A stretch of DNA of 10,368 nucleotides from Bacteroidales bacterium (GTDB lineage Bacteria > Bacteroidota > Bacteroidia > Bacteroidales > UBA932), in NCBI GenBank assembly GCA_016285215.1, contig JAEEQI010000085.1, positions 1-10,368 of the forward strand, written 5' to 3'. Below the pieces are notes generated by a model, which was not told where the DNA came from, made no database searches, and saw only the letters and a list, made by a program, of their open reading frames with translations. Shown one piece after another: positions 1 to 8,000 of this stretch. The stretch's first letter is position 1, and the number at the start of each line of letters is the position of its first letter. Both the position numbers and the translations under genes were made by a program.

Positions 1-60
1 AAACTCATGAAAAACTTCCGGGGGTCTGCCTTAGCGGCAGGGGTCGGAACCCCTGAGAGC
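1..60 (-). terminator. Possible terminator at the end of the PUL
   Basis: Read on the minus strand downstream of the GH16 stop, this stretch can form two competing structures. One is a 7-bp stem (38-44 with 49-55) closed by a four-base loop. The other pairs 45-49 with 16-20 (TTCCG with CGGAA) around an inner 5-bp stem (26-30 with 36-40), and is followed at once by a T5 run (minus-strand read of 10-14). The second form resembles an intrinsic terminator with an internal loop. It would end the susC-to-GH16 transcript. The pairing is imperfect and I have no folding energy, so the call is tentative. Confidence 0.35.
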
Positions 61-68
61 GTTCCTCA

Positions 69-101
69 TGAGCTTCTCGGAAGCTCACTCCATTTTTATT
101 T
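69..101 (+). terminator. Possible terminator for a convergent gene left of the window
   Basis: On the plus strand an 8-bp perfect stem (69-76 with 80-87) with a 3-base loop is followed, after five bases, by a T-rich run (93-101). This is a terminator shape for a gene arriving from the left edge, which is not visible here. The same hairpin also lies in the 3' region of the PUL transcript on the other strand, but without a T tract there. The gap between stem and T run weakens the call. Confidence 0.3.
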
Positions 102-119
102 GCGTTTCAAACATAGGAA

Positions 120-1484
120 CTATTTTTTATATACCCGAACATAGTCCACTTTCATAGTGCAAGGCAGCGCAGATTCGTCTACGCCCTGCATACCGCCCCA
201 GTCTCCGCCCCAGGCGAGGTTCAGGATAATGTAAAATTTCTTGTTGAAGGGCCAGGTCTTGTCATTTCCCGCCTTGTCGTTCTTGAATTCCAGCAGGAGA
301 TTCCCGTCCACATAAGTCTTGATATAGTTCTCTGTCCATTCCATTGCATACACGTGGAACTCGTTCTCGGCGCCGGCCGTGACACGTGCGGCGGTCTTCT
401 GGGTTCCCTTCACGTGGTTGTACGCGTTGCAATGGATGGAGGAAGAAGTTTCGTTGGGAACTACGCCCACCTCTTCCATAATGTCAATTTCGCCACAGTC
501 CGGCCAGCCCTTGGAGAAGTCGTCGGGCATCATCCAGAAGGCGGGCCAGGTACCCTTTCCCTTGGGCAACCAGATGGCCGCCTCCACATAGGCATACTGC
601 CAGGACTGGCTGGAATTCATACGGGCCGAAATCACCTGCCCACCGTCCTTGCGGGCCACAATGTTCAGGGCGCCGTCGGAGATGTAGGCCGTTCTGCGGT
701 CGTTGGGGACATAGCGCTGCAGCTCGTGGTTCACACGGCCGGGAGCCCAGTCCTCAAAACGCCAGTTGTCCACAAGATGATCCGAAGTCCCGGAGAAATC
801 ATCCTGCCACACCAGCGTGTAGCCTTGGGGAACATAAGCACCGTCCGGCACGGGCTCTCCTTCCTTCTGGGAAACAACGAGCACTTTCTCGTGGTCTCCG
901 CTGCGGAAACGAACCTGCTTGGTGCGCTTCTGGTCCACATAGCTACGGGTAAATTTCACTTTAAGCTCGCCGTTTCCCTTGGCAATGGCCTTGGGAGAAA
1001 GGCTGAACCAATAGTCAATGTCTTCGTCTACTACCGTCCAGACGGCATTGGTGGCGGTGGTCACCGAGACCTCTCCCCCAATGCCTTCTCCCACTACTTC
1101 CGCAGCGGAGAAAGTCAGTTCCGGAACAAACAGGCCCTGACTCAGCGTAAGCGAAGCCTTCTGGTCTCCGCACTGGAAACTCAGCGTGGCCTGGCGGGCG
1201 CTGGCCGTGTTGTTGGGCTGTGCCGTCACCTTGAGCAGGCTCTCTCCGGAATAAATCTGGGAGGCCGAAGAAACGGAGTACCAAGCCTGACCGTCCGTAG
1301 AAACGCCCCAGGTACCGCTGGCCGTTACTTTAACGGAGGCTTCTCCGCCCTGGGGATCCAGGGTCAAAGGAGAAACGGCAAACTGAAGGCTGGCCTTGGC
1401 GGGCTCCGGAGTAGGATCCGGCTGGGTGCCCTGGCAAGACAGCACTACAAGGAGGGCCGAAAGTAGAGAAAACATCTTTTTCAT
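120..1484 (-). CDS. GH16 endo-beta-glucanase lipoprotein with two BACON domains
   Basis: The 454-residue product is a probable cell-surface endo-beta-1,3-glucanase or mixed-linkage glucanase. A signal peptide ends in a lipobox (VLSC, Cys17), so the mature protein should be lipid-anchored. Residues about 32-116 and 122-206 are two successive BACON domains (each with a GG turn, a conserved W, a late R and a final SQ strand). The GH16 catalytic domain covers about 222-453. Its active site is GEIDIMEE (331-338): by family rules E332 is the nucleophile, D334 the assisting acid and E337 the acid/base. The extra M between I335 and E337 gives the beta-bulge active site of laminarinase/lichenase-type GH16 (subfamily 3-like). 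Other family landmarks are HELQRY (253-258), WPAFWM (313-318), GWPDC (326-330) and the terminal VDYVRVY. It is the last gene of the PUL, 66 bases after the PKD gene, behind a terminator-like hairpin. Family and catalytic residues are clear; the exact substrate is inferred. Confidence 0.93.
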   Translation of the reverse strand: MKKMFSLLSALLVVLSCQGTQPDPTPEPAKASLQFAVSPLTLDPQGGEASVKVTASGTWGVSTDGQAWYSVSSASQIYSGESLLKVTAQPNNTASARQATLSFQCGDQKASLTLSQGLFVPELTFSAAEVVGEGIGGEVSVTTATNAVWTVVDEDIDYWFSLSPKAIAKGNGELKVKFTRSYVDQKRTKQVRFRSGDHEKVLVVSQKEGEPVPDGAYVPQGYTLVWQDDFSGTSDHLVDNWRFEDWAPGRVNHELQRYVPNDRRTAYISDGALNIVARKDGGQVISARMNSSQSWQYAYVEAAIWLPKGKGTWPAFWMMPDDFSKGWPDCGEIDIMEEVGVVPNETSSSIHCNAYNHVKGTQKTAARVTAGAENEFHVYAMEWTENYIKTYVDGNLLLEFKNDKAGNDKTWPFNKKFYIILNLAWGGDWGGMQGVDESALPCTMKVDYVRVYKK

Positions 1485-1488
1485 TCTT

Positions 1489-1519
1489 CAAAGTTAAAAA
1501 GGGTGGCCAAATGCAGCAA
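1489..1519 (-). promoter_or_regulatory. Promoter-like boxes directly before the GH16 start codon
   Basis: The minus strand carries TAACTTTG at 1496-1489, an exact match to the Bacteroidetes -7 consensus TAnnTTTG. A TTG (1519-1517) lies 20 bases upstream, a normal spacing to a -33 element. The box ends only four bases before the GH16 ATG, so a transcript from here would be leaderless or nearly so. It overlaps the terminator-like hairpin. A short consensus can occur by chance in AT-rich gaps, so this is suggestive only. Confidence 0.35.
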
Positions 1520-1535
1520 GCCCTTTGGCCACCCT
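1496..1535 (-). terminator. Terminator or attenuator hairpin between the PKD gene and GH16
   Basis: In the 66-base gap, positions 1501-1511 and 1524-1534 are perfect inverted repeats (arm GGGTGGCCAAA), extended by an A-T pair (1500/1535) to a 12-bp GC-rich stem with a 12-base loop. On the minus strand the stem is followed directly by a T run (T5 at 1500-1496, its first T in the last pair). This is the form of an intrinsic terminator. Placed inside the operon, it could lower read-through into GH16, act as an attenuator, or stabilise the 3' end of the upstream message after processing. Confidence 0.75.
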
Positions 1536-1550
1536 ATTACAACCTATTTA

Positions 1551-3455
1551 TTAATACACGTATTCCTGAAGGACAATGTCGCTGACCTTGATGACCGTTC
1601 CGGCAGGGGTACGGCCAAAGTCGAAGATCAATAATGCAGCTTCTACATCCTCCGATGCGGGGCTGAATCCCTGCTTGCGGATGGTTACAACGCCGTTCTT
1701 GGTGGGCAGGCTGTTGTCATAGAAGCACACTTTGCTGTCGGACTCGGGGTCGTTGGAGAGCTTGATGGTAAAGGAAGAGGCAGAGGTTCCTTCCACCTTG
1801 CAGGAGAACTCATATTCGTGAGAAGCCTGCAGGGCGATGTTGGTGCTCAGCTTTACCTGGCCCATCCACTCTTCTCCGCCAATTCCCTCGGGAATGGTGA
1901 GCTCAAAGGTCTTATTGCCTTCACCGGGAGTGAAATGGGGATCCAGTCCACCAGCCCAACCGGGAGCGGTGAAATACACCTCGGATACGGCAACCTCGGC
2001 CGTGGGCCACAGGTTCACCACCTCGGGCTTGTCGCTCAGCGGGATGTGCTTCTGGAGGCAGAAGTCGGAGAGGGTGATAACCGTACCGGCCTCAAAACGA
2101 CCAAAGTCAAAGACCAGGAGGATGCCCTCGTGGGCGTCGAACATCATATGGTCGGGAGCCTCGAAGAGGAGGGTTTCTCCGGCACCGATGGCCACATTGC
2201 CATCGTAGAAGTAGCTGTCGGCACCATCGGCCTCGTTGGTCATCTTGACGGTAGCCGTACCGGCGTTGGAAGCCTTGATCTGGCAGGAGAAGTCAAAGCG
2301 CTCGCGGGCATCGGCCGGGATGTGGGTCTTGATCTTGAACTGACCCATCCATTCGCCGCCGCCTACACCTTCGGGAACGGTAATCACGATATCGTTCTTG
2401 ATGGCAATACCGGCAGTCAGACCTCCGGCCCAGTCGTCACCGCTGAACCACTGCTCGTAGTCAATGGAGGAACGCATCAGGTTGGTGGGAGCTGCGGGAC
2501 GGAACCAGGCGGGTTCGGAATCCGGTTTGGGATCCGGTTCGGGTTCGGGATCTACCTCGGGTTCTACCAGCTCGTCCTTGGGAACGAATTTGAAATACCA
2601 GGCGTTGCCGGGTTCGGCCTCACTGCCGCACCAAACCTCGAGCTGATGCTCGTTCAGGGTAATGATGTGGAACTCGCTCTTTCCGGTATAGAAGCCCAGG
2701 AAGGCGCCGCCGCTCAGGGTAAGGAGCATATTGTCCTCGTCCAGGGTGAAGGTGAGGTTGTCGGCGGGCACGTAAGGCACGTCATAGTCACCTACAACAG
2801 GATTGGCGGTGCCGGGGATTCCCAGGTGGTTCATACCGTTCTCGTTGGTGTAGATGTTGCCCTCGTTTTTCCAGATAAGCTTGGTGCCTTTCTGGATGAA
2901 GGTGAACTCGTTCTCGTAGAGAGAGCAGCCTTCCTTACCCTTGGGATCGCACTGCCACCAGGCCGGACCACCCTCTTCGGGTGCGGCATTCACGTCACCC
3001 ACGCCAAAGTGGCCTTTGGTATAGCGGGCAAAGACCCAGGTCTTGCCTTCGGTAGCTTCGGCACCGCCGGTGAGGGCGTTGAAGCCAGGGGTATCCAGCA
3101 GACTGTAGTCGTCCTGGGCAATGTTAATCACCTTGGAGATGGAGGCACCGCCGCCCGTGGTATACAGGGACATAGTGATGGTATAGTCACCCTTGAAAGG
3201 ATAGGAAGCGGAAACTTTGTCACCCTTTACGGTGGTTCCGTTACCCAGATCCCACAGGGCTACGCCGCTGACGGAGGAATTGTTCTGCAACTCGATGATA
3301 TTGGGAGTGGCAGTGGAGGGAGTGGCCGTAAAGGCCAGCTGATCTTCCTTAGGAGCCGGTCCCAGCTTGTGGGAATCGGAGTCCATAGGACGACAGGAGA
3401 ACAGAAGCGCTCCGGCCGTAACCAGAAGGAGAGTAGTTTTAAATAAATTCTTCAT
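1551..3455 (-). CDS. PKD-domain surface glycan-binding lipoprotein (SGBP-B type)
   Basis: The 634-residue product has no catalytic signature and is a probable outer-surface glycan-binding protein. A signal peptide ends in LFSC (Cys21), and acidic residues soon follow (D25, D27), as in surface-exported Bacteroidetes lipoproteins. Residues about 38-113 form a PKD-like beta-sandwich (LWDLGNG at 68-74, YPFKGDYTITM at 85-95). Residues about 120-292 form an aromatic-rich domain (TWVFARYTKGHFGVGD, WWQCD, YTNENGMNHLG) often found after PKD in such proteins. A Pro/Asp/Glu linker (298-316) leads to two tandem homologous domains, about 325-470 and 481-632. They share PEG[VI]GG[GE]EWMGQ (361-372 and 522-533) and FDFGRxxAGTVI (449-460 and 611-622), and look like CBM4/9-type jelly rolls. 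The gene follows susD by 12 bases. The role comes from position and architecture; glucan specificity is inferred from the neighbouring GH16, and the CBM assignment is by eye. Confidence 0.85.
   Translation of the reverse strand: MKNLFKTTLLLVTAGALLFSCRPMDSDSHKLGPAPKEDQLAFTATPSTATPNIIELQNNSSVSGVALWDLGNGTTVKGDKVSASYPFKGDYTITMSLYTTGGGASISKVINIAQDDYSLLDTPGFNALTGGAEATEGKTWVFARYTKGHFGVGDVNAAPEEGGPAWWQCDPKGKEGCSLYENEFTFIQKGTKLIWKNEGNIYTNENGMNHLGIPGTANPVVGDYDVPYVPADNLTFTLDEDNMLLTLSGGAFLGFYTGKSEFHIITLNEHQLEVWCGSEAEPGNAWYFKFVPKDELVEPEVDPEPEPDPKPDSEPAWFRPAAPTNLMRSSIDYEQWFSGDDWAGGLTAGIAIKNDIVITVPEGVGGGEWMGQFKIKTHIPADARERFDFSCQIKASNAGTATVKMTNEADGADSYFYDGNVAIGAGETLLFEAPDHMMFDAHEGILLVFDFGRFEAGTVITLSDFCLQKHIPLSDKPEVVNLWPTAEVAVSEVYFTAPGWAGGLDPHFTPGEGNKTFELTIPEGIGGEEWMGQVKLSTNIALQASHEYEFSCKVEGTSASSFTIKLSNDPESDSKVCFYDNSLPTKNGVVTIRKQGFSPASEDVEAALLIFDFGRTPAGTVIKVSDIVLQEYVY
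1560..2444 (-). repeat. Intragenic duplication encoding two tandem binding domains
   Basis: Residues about 338-470 (bases 2444-2046) and 496-632 (bases 1970-1560) of the PKD protein align along their length at a nearly constant offset of 161-162 residues. Shared blocks are WAGGL, PEGxGGxEWMGQ, a Phe/Tyr-Asp core (FYD) and FDFGRxxAGTVIxxSDxxLQ. Much of the sequence between the blocks has diverged, so the duplication is not recent. Confidence 0.85.
2508..2564 (-). repeat. Low-complexity Pro/acid linker coding repeat
   Basis: A short degenerate tandem of Pro-Asp/Glu codons encodes residues 298-316 of the PKD protein (EPEVDPEPEPDPKPDSEPA). It separates the N-terminal half from the duplicated binding domains and probably acts as an extended, flexible spacer. 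Tracts of this kind often vary in length between strains. Confidence 0.75.
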
Positions 3456-3467
3456 AACGCTTATCTG

Positions 3468-5033
3468 TTAATAACCATTGTTCTGCTTGAGTTCATACTC
3501 ACCGGTACCGGCGGTACGGCTCATTTCGCTCTGAGGGATGGGCAGGTACTTGTCCTTGGAAGGATCGAAAGTACGGACGCTCTGGTGAGCGGTGTCATTT
3601 TCGGTAAGGACGCTGGCGGCATCACCCCAACGGATGAGGTCCCAGAAACGCATACCTTCACCCACAAATTCCTTGCGGCGCTCGGCCTTGATGTTGTCCT
3701 TGCTCACGGGGATGGAACCCAGACCGGCACGGGTGCGAACCTCGTCCAGGCAAGCCTGAGGGGTAACACCGTTGGAAGCGGAAGCACCCAGAACACCCAC
3801 CAGCTCGGCATAGTTGAGCAGGGTTTCGGCGTAACGGAAGATGATGAGGTTGTTGGGATAGTTCAGGTCAACCGTACCAATGGGCGAACGCAGGGAGGTA
3901 CGGGCGGCATACTTCTTTTGGAAGAGGCCGGTGTCCTGGAAACGGGGACCGTAAGTGCCCTCGGCAAATTTGTTGATGGAACCTTCACGGCGAACATCAC
4001 CGGGCTCGTACATATCCCAAGTGGCCTGACGAACGGGACCAAAGGCCCAGCCACCGCAGAACACAGGGTCAGCCAGTTCGTTGGGGGAGATATAGGCCGG
4101 CAGGTTGGTACCGCAACCGGTCCAGGCAGCACCCCAGTCACGCTTTCCGTCAGAAACCTGGTTGGTCTCGAAGATGGACTCGGCGGTGAAGTCGTTTTCG
4201 TCGGCACCCGTCCAGAGACCGTCATAACCAATAAGGCTGTAACGACCGCTGCCAATGATCTTGGCCATATCGGCGGCCACCTCGGAGAACTTGTCCGTCT
4301 CGTTCTGGTACATAACCACACGGGCCTTGAGCATATACAAGGCAGCCAGGTTGGCGCGGGCCTGCTTGGCGGTACCGTTGGTATACAGGGGGAACTCGTC
4401 ACCGGCATCTCCGGCAGCCACCTCGGCAGCTGCAATGTCGGTCATAATGGCGGCATAGATTTCGTCAGCGGTACGCTGCTTGGCCATAAAAGGTTCTTCC
4501 AGCGGCTCGGTGAAGAAAGGAATGTTGCCGAAGAGTTTCCACAGGTGGTGGAGATAGTAGGCACGGAGGAACAGGGCTTCGGCCTTGTAACCGGCGAGCT
4601 TGCGCTTGGCGGCGTCGGAATCGAAACCAATGGCATTGTCAATGGCCATCAGGGTATTGTTGGCGCGGGCAATGGCCGTGTAGTAGAGGGACCAGATGCC
4701 GGACGGGCTTTCCGAAGCGGGAATCTGGAACAGGGACATATGGTACATCCAAGACTGGTCACCGGCATCACCGCCACCCTTGTAGATGTCGTCGGAACGC
4801 AGGTCGGAGAGCAGGAGGATGTGATTGTAGTTGTAGTTCGCATACGAGTCCATCAGCAGCGGCTGATAGGTAGCCGTCAGATAAGACTGGATAGCGCTCT
4901 CGGTAGCAGCAGCACCGGCTTCACCCTGGTGGGTGGCGTGAGCGGTAAGGAACTTCTCACCGCAGCTGGTAAGAATCAGACCGGCGGCTGCAACGACTGC
5001 AAAAATCTTATAGAATTTCATATTCGCTTGCAT
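3468..5033 (-). CDS. SusD/RagB-like nutrient-binding outer-membrane lipoprotein
   Basis: The 521-residue product is the glycan-binding lid that partners the SusC-like transporter at the outer membrane. Its signal peptide ends in LTSC (Cys24 from this start). Family landmarks are the N-terminal helical region with AEALFLRAYYLHHLWKLFGN (151-170), the RYAETLLNYAE helix (400-410), and the C-terminal ERRKEFVGEGMRFWDLIRWG (451-470), followed by KYLPIPQSEM (495-504). The length is normal for RagB/SusD proteins. The middle is rich in aromatics (for example W114, W274, W300, W304, W329, W339), as expected for sugar stacking, though the binding residues cannot be fixed from sequence alone. The first ATG lies 8 bases after the susC stop. 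An internal ATG (M5, base 5021) gives a classic MKFYKIF signal peptide and is an equally good start. The gene is clearly co-transcribed with its neighbours. Confidence 0.95.
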   Translation of the reverse strand: MQANMKFYKIFAVVAAAGLILTSCGEKFLTAHATHQGEAGAAATESAIQSYLTATYQPLLMDSYANYNYNHILLLSDLRSDDIYKGGGDAGDQSWMYHMSLFQIPASESPSGIWSLYYTAIARANNTLMAIDNAIGFDSDAAKRKLAGYKAEALFLRAYYLHHLWKLFGNIPFFTEPLEEPFMAKQRTADEIYAAIMTDIAAAEVAAGDAGDEFPLYTNGTAKQARANLAALYMLKARVVMYQNETDKFSEVAADMAKIIGSGRYSLIGYDGLWTGADENDFTAESIFETNQVSDGKRDWGAAWTGCGTNLPAYISPNELADPVFCGGWAFGPVRQATWDMYEPGDVRREGSINKFAEGTYGPRFQDTGLFQKKYAARTSLRSPIGTVDLNYPNNLIIFRYAETLLNYAELVGVLGASASNGVTPQACLDEVRTRAGLGSIPVSKDNIKAERRKEFVGEGMRFWDLIRWGDAASVLTENDTAHQSVRTFDPSKDKYLPIPQSEMSRTAGTGEYELKQNNGY

Positions 5034-5041
5034 TTAAAGGA

Positions 5042-8000
5042 TTAGAAGGTGATGGAGGCGCCCACGGTGATGGTACGGGACTGAGGATAGATACCGCGGT
5101 CCACGCCAATGGTGGTATAGCCATCGGAAGCCATTTCGGGATCGAAACCATCATACTTGGTGAAGGTGAGGAGGTTCTCGCCGGCCACATAAACGCGGAG
5201 GTTCTTGATGAAGGCTGCGCGGAGGATCTTGGCGGGAATGGTGTAACCCAGCTGGGCGGTCTTCAGGCGCATAAAGGAACCATCCTTTACCCAAAGATCG
5301 GAAGAACGCCAGTTCTGGTTGGGGTTGGCATTGGTCATACGGGGGATACGGTTGGAGGTGCCTGCACCAATCCAGCGATCCAGAATCCAGGCGGGACGGT
5401 TCATAGCGGGAACGTCACCACGCATAGAATAGTCGAAAATCTGGTTGCCAATGGAGCCCTGGAAGAACAGGTTCAGGTCAATGCCCTTCCACTCGGCGGC
5501 CATAGTGATACCATAGGTCCAGTCGGGCATACCCTTACCAATCTTGGTACGGTCGTCGTCGTTCACATAACCATCCTGGTTGTAGTCCACGAAGCGGACG
5601 TCACCGGGCTGGGCGTTGGGCTGCATCAGTCCGCCGTCCTTGTTCTTGTAAGCGTAAACTTCCTCCCAGGTCTGGAACAGACCGTCGGTCTTCATACCAT
5701 AGAAGTAAGGCCAAACCTCACCGTTGGAACCCTTCACATAGTCACCCACGCCGGAAGCACCGTTGCCCTGGTAAACAGCCTCACCGGACTCGTTGCCCAG
5801 GTTGATCAGGCGGTTGCGGAGCAGGGAAGCATTGGCGTTGATGGAGTAGTGGAAGTCTCCAACCTGCTGCTGCCAACCAATTTCGAATTCGTAACCCCAG
5901 TTACGCATATCGCCCAGGTTGGACATAGGAGCGCCCTGACCCACATAGGAAGGGATGGGCTTGTCCATCAGCATACCGTTGGTCTTCTTGTTATAGAAGT
6001 CAAAGCCAAAGGTGAACTTGTCACCGAACAGGCGGGTGTCGAAGCCCAGATCCAGCTGCTCGGACTCTTCCCAACGGATGGTGGGATTGGCCAGGGCTGC
6101 AGGGGAGGAACCGGACTGAACCGTACCGTTGGTGCCTTCGTTGCCAAAGTAGTACTCCTGGCCGGTATCCATCAGGGAAGCATAGCGGAAGTTACCGATA
6201 TTCTCGTTACCGTTCTTACCCCAGCTGGCGCGGAACTTAATCTGGTTGATCCAGGAAGGGGCGTTGAACCAAGGTTCGTTGGAAAGATTCCAACCCACGG
6301 AAGCGGCAGGGAAGGTAGCCCACTTGTGACCGGGGCCGAAACGGGAAGAACCGTCACGACGGATGGTGAACTCTACCATATAACGCTCGTCGAAGTTGTA
6401 GTCGATACGGCCGAAGTAGGAGGCCAGACGCTGATAGTCGTAGCCGCCGGTACCGCCGCTGGTGCGCTCGTCATCGGTAGCGCCAATGGCGGAATCAATG
6501 TAAGCCATACTGGGATTGGTCTCCTTGAGCTTGTAGTCGGAGCCGGATACATAAGTATAGGAATAGCTCATAGCCGACTGACCCAGAACAACGGACAGAT
6601 TGTGCTTGCCAAACTGCTTGTTGTAGGAGAAGTAGTTTTCTACCTGCCAGCGGAGGCCTTCGTTCATACCCATATTGACCCAGCTGGTAAGCGTCTGGTT
6701 CATAGAGCTCTTGTACTGCTCAAAGCCGTAGCCGCGGTTGCGCCAGAAAGAGAGGTCCACACCGTAGCTGGTCTTGAACTTGAGGCCGGGGAGGATATCC
6801 AGTTCGGCGCCAAAGCTGGCCACGAACTTGTGGGTCTTGTAGAGGGTGTTGGACGGGGTGTCCAGGTTGGCCACCGGGTTGGTCAGTTCCTGATAACCGG
6901 TGGGAGGGAGAGAATAAACTCTACCGTCGGAAGCAACGATGGCAGTGGGGTGGGCGGCCAGGATGGCAGCACCTTCAGCCTCGCTTGCGAACACGGGAAT
7001 GCTGGGGTTGAAAGCAACGGCGGAGCCCAGGATGGAACCGAACTCGGAGTTGGTGGTGATACCCGTAGCATTGATGTTGGAGTAGGCCAGGTTGGCCGTG
7101 AGGGTGAGTTTGTTGAGGAATTTGCGATCCTTGGACTCAAAAGGAATGTAGGTGTTGTTGGAACGGATGGACAGACGGTCGTAGTTGGACTTGCCGTAGT
7201 TACCGCCCACAATACCGTCCTGCTTGAAGTAGCCCAGGGAGACAAAGTAAGTGGCTTTCTCGGTACCGCCGCTCACGGACAGCTGGTGCTGCGTGATGGG
7301 GGCATTGTAATTAAAGGTCTCGTTCTGCCAGTCGGTGCCCTTTCCGGCAGCGGCAATCTCGGCCTGGGTGTAGAGCGGAGCGCCGCCATCGTTGATGCGG
7401 GCCTCGTTCATAATCACCATATACTCGGTGGCATTGAGAACCTCTTTCTTGCGCCAGGGATTCTGCCAGCCGTAGCTGCCATTATAAGTAATGGAAGCCT
7501 GGCCCTTCTTACCGTTCTTGGTGGTAACCAGCACAACGCCGTTGGCGGCGCGGGCACCGTAAATGGCTGCGGAAGCAGCATCCTTGAGGATTTCAACGGA
7601 AGCAATGTCGGTAGGATTCAGGTAATCGATACCGCCGTCAACGGGCATTCCGTCCACAATATAAAGAGGATCGGAATTGTTCACGGTGCCAATACCACGG
7701 ATCTTGATCTGGGAGCCGGAGCCCGGCTGACCGGAAGCCTGGGTAATCTGAACACCGGAAACTTTACCCTTAAGGGCATCGTTTACAGTAGATGCGCGCA
7801 CGGTGTTGAGGGCTTCTCCGTCTACTTTGGAGATGGAGGCCGTCACAACGCTCTTTTTCTGCACGCCGTAACCTACTACAACGGTTTCTTCCAGCATCTG
7901 GGTGTCGTCCTGAAGGACCACTGTGAGATTCTGGTCACCGTCTACAGTGACTTGCCGCGTCTGATAGCCGATGCAGGAGACCTCGAGAACAGCACCTTTG

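Noticed and set aside
8..145. 45-codon plus-strand frame starting with MKNFRGSALAAG at the left edge
   Set aside because: It crosses all the hairpins of the 3' region and the end of GH16, has no recognisable domain and no supporting context. A structured non-coding region is the better reading.
354..1466. 370-codon open frame on the plus strand opposite GH16
   Set aside because: Antisense of a gene with an intact GH16 active site; no independent evidence for coding.
1818..3446. 542-codon open frame on the plus strand opposite the PKD gene
   Set aside because: Antisense shadow for the same codon-bias reason. Its low-complexity part is the mirror of the Pro/acid linker codons, and it has no domain or signal sequence.
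3585..5045. 486-codon open frame on the plus strand opposite the susD-like gene
   Set aside because: Antisense shadow of a clear SusD family gene; the composition is typical of a reversed coding strand.
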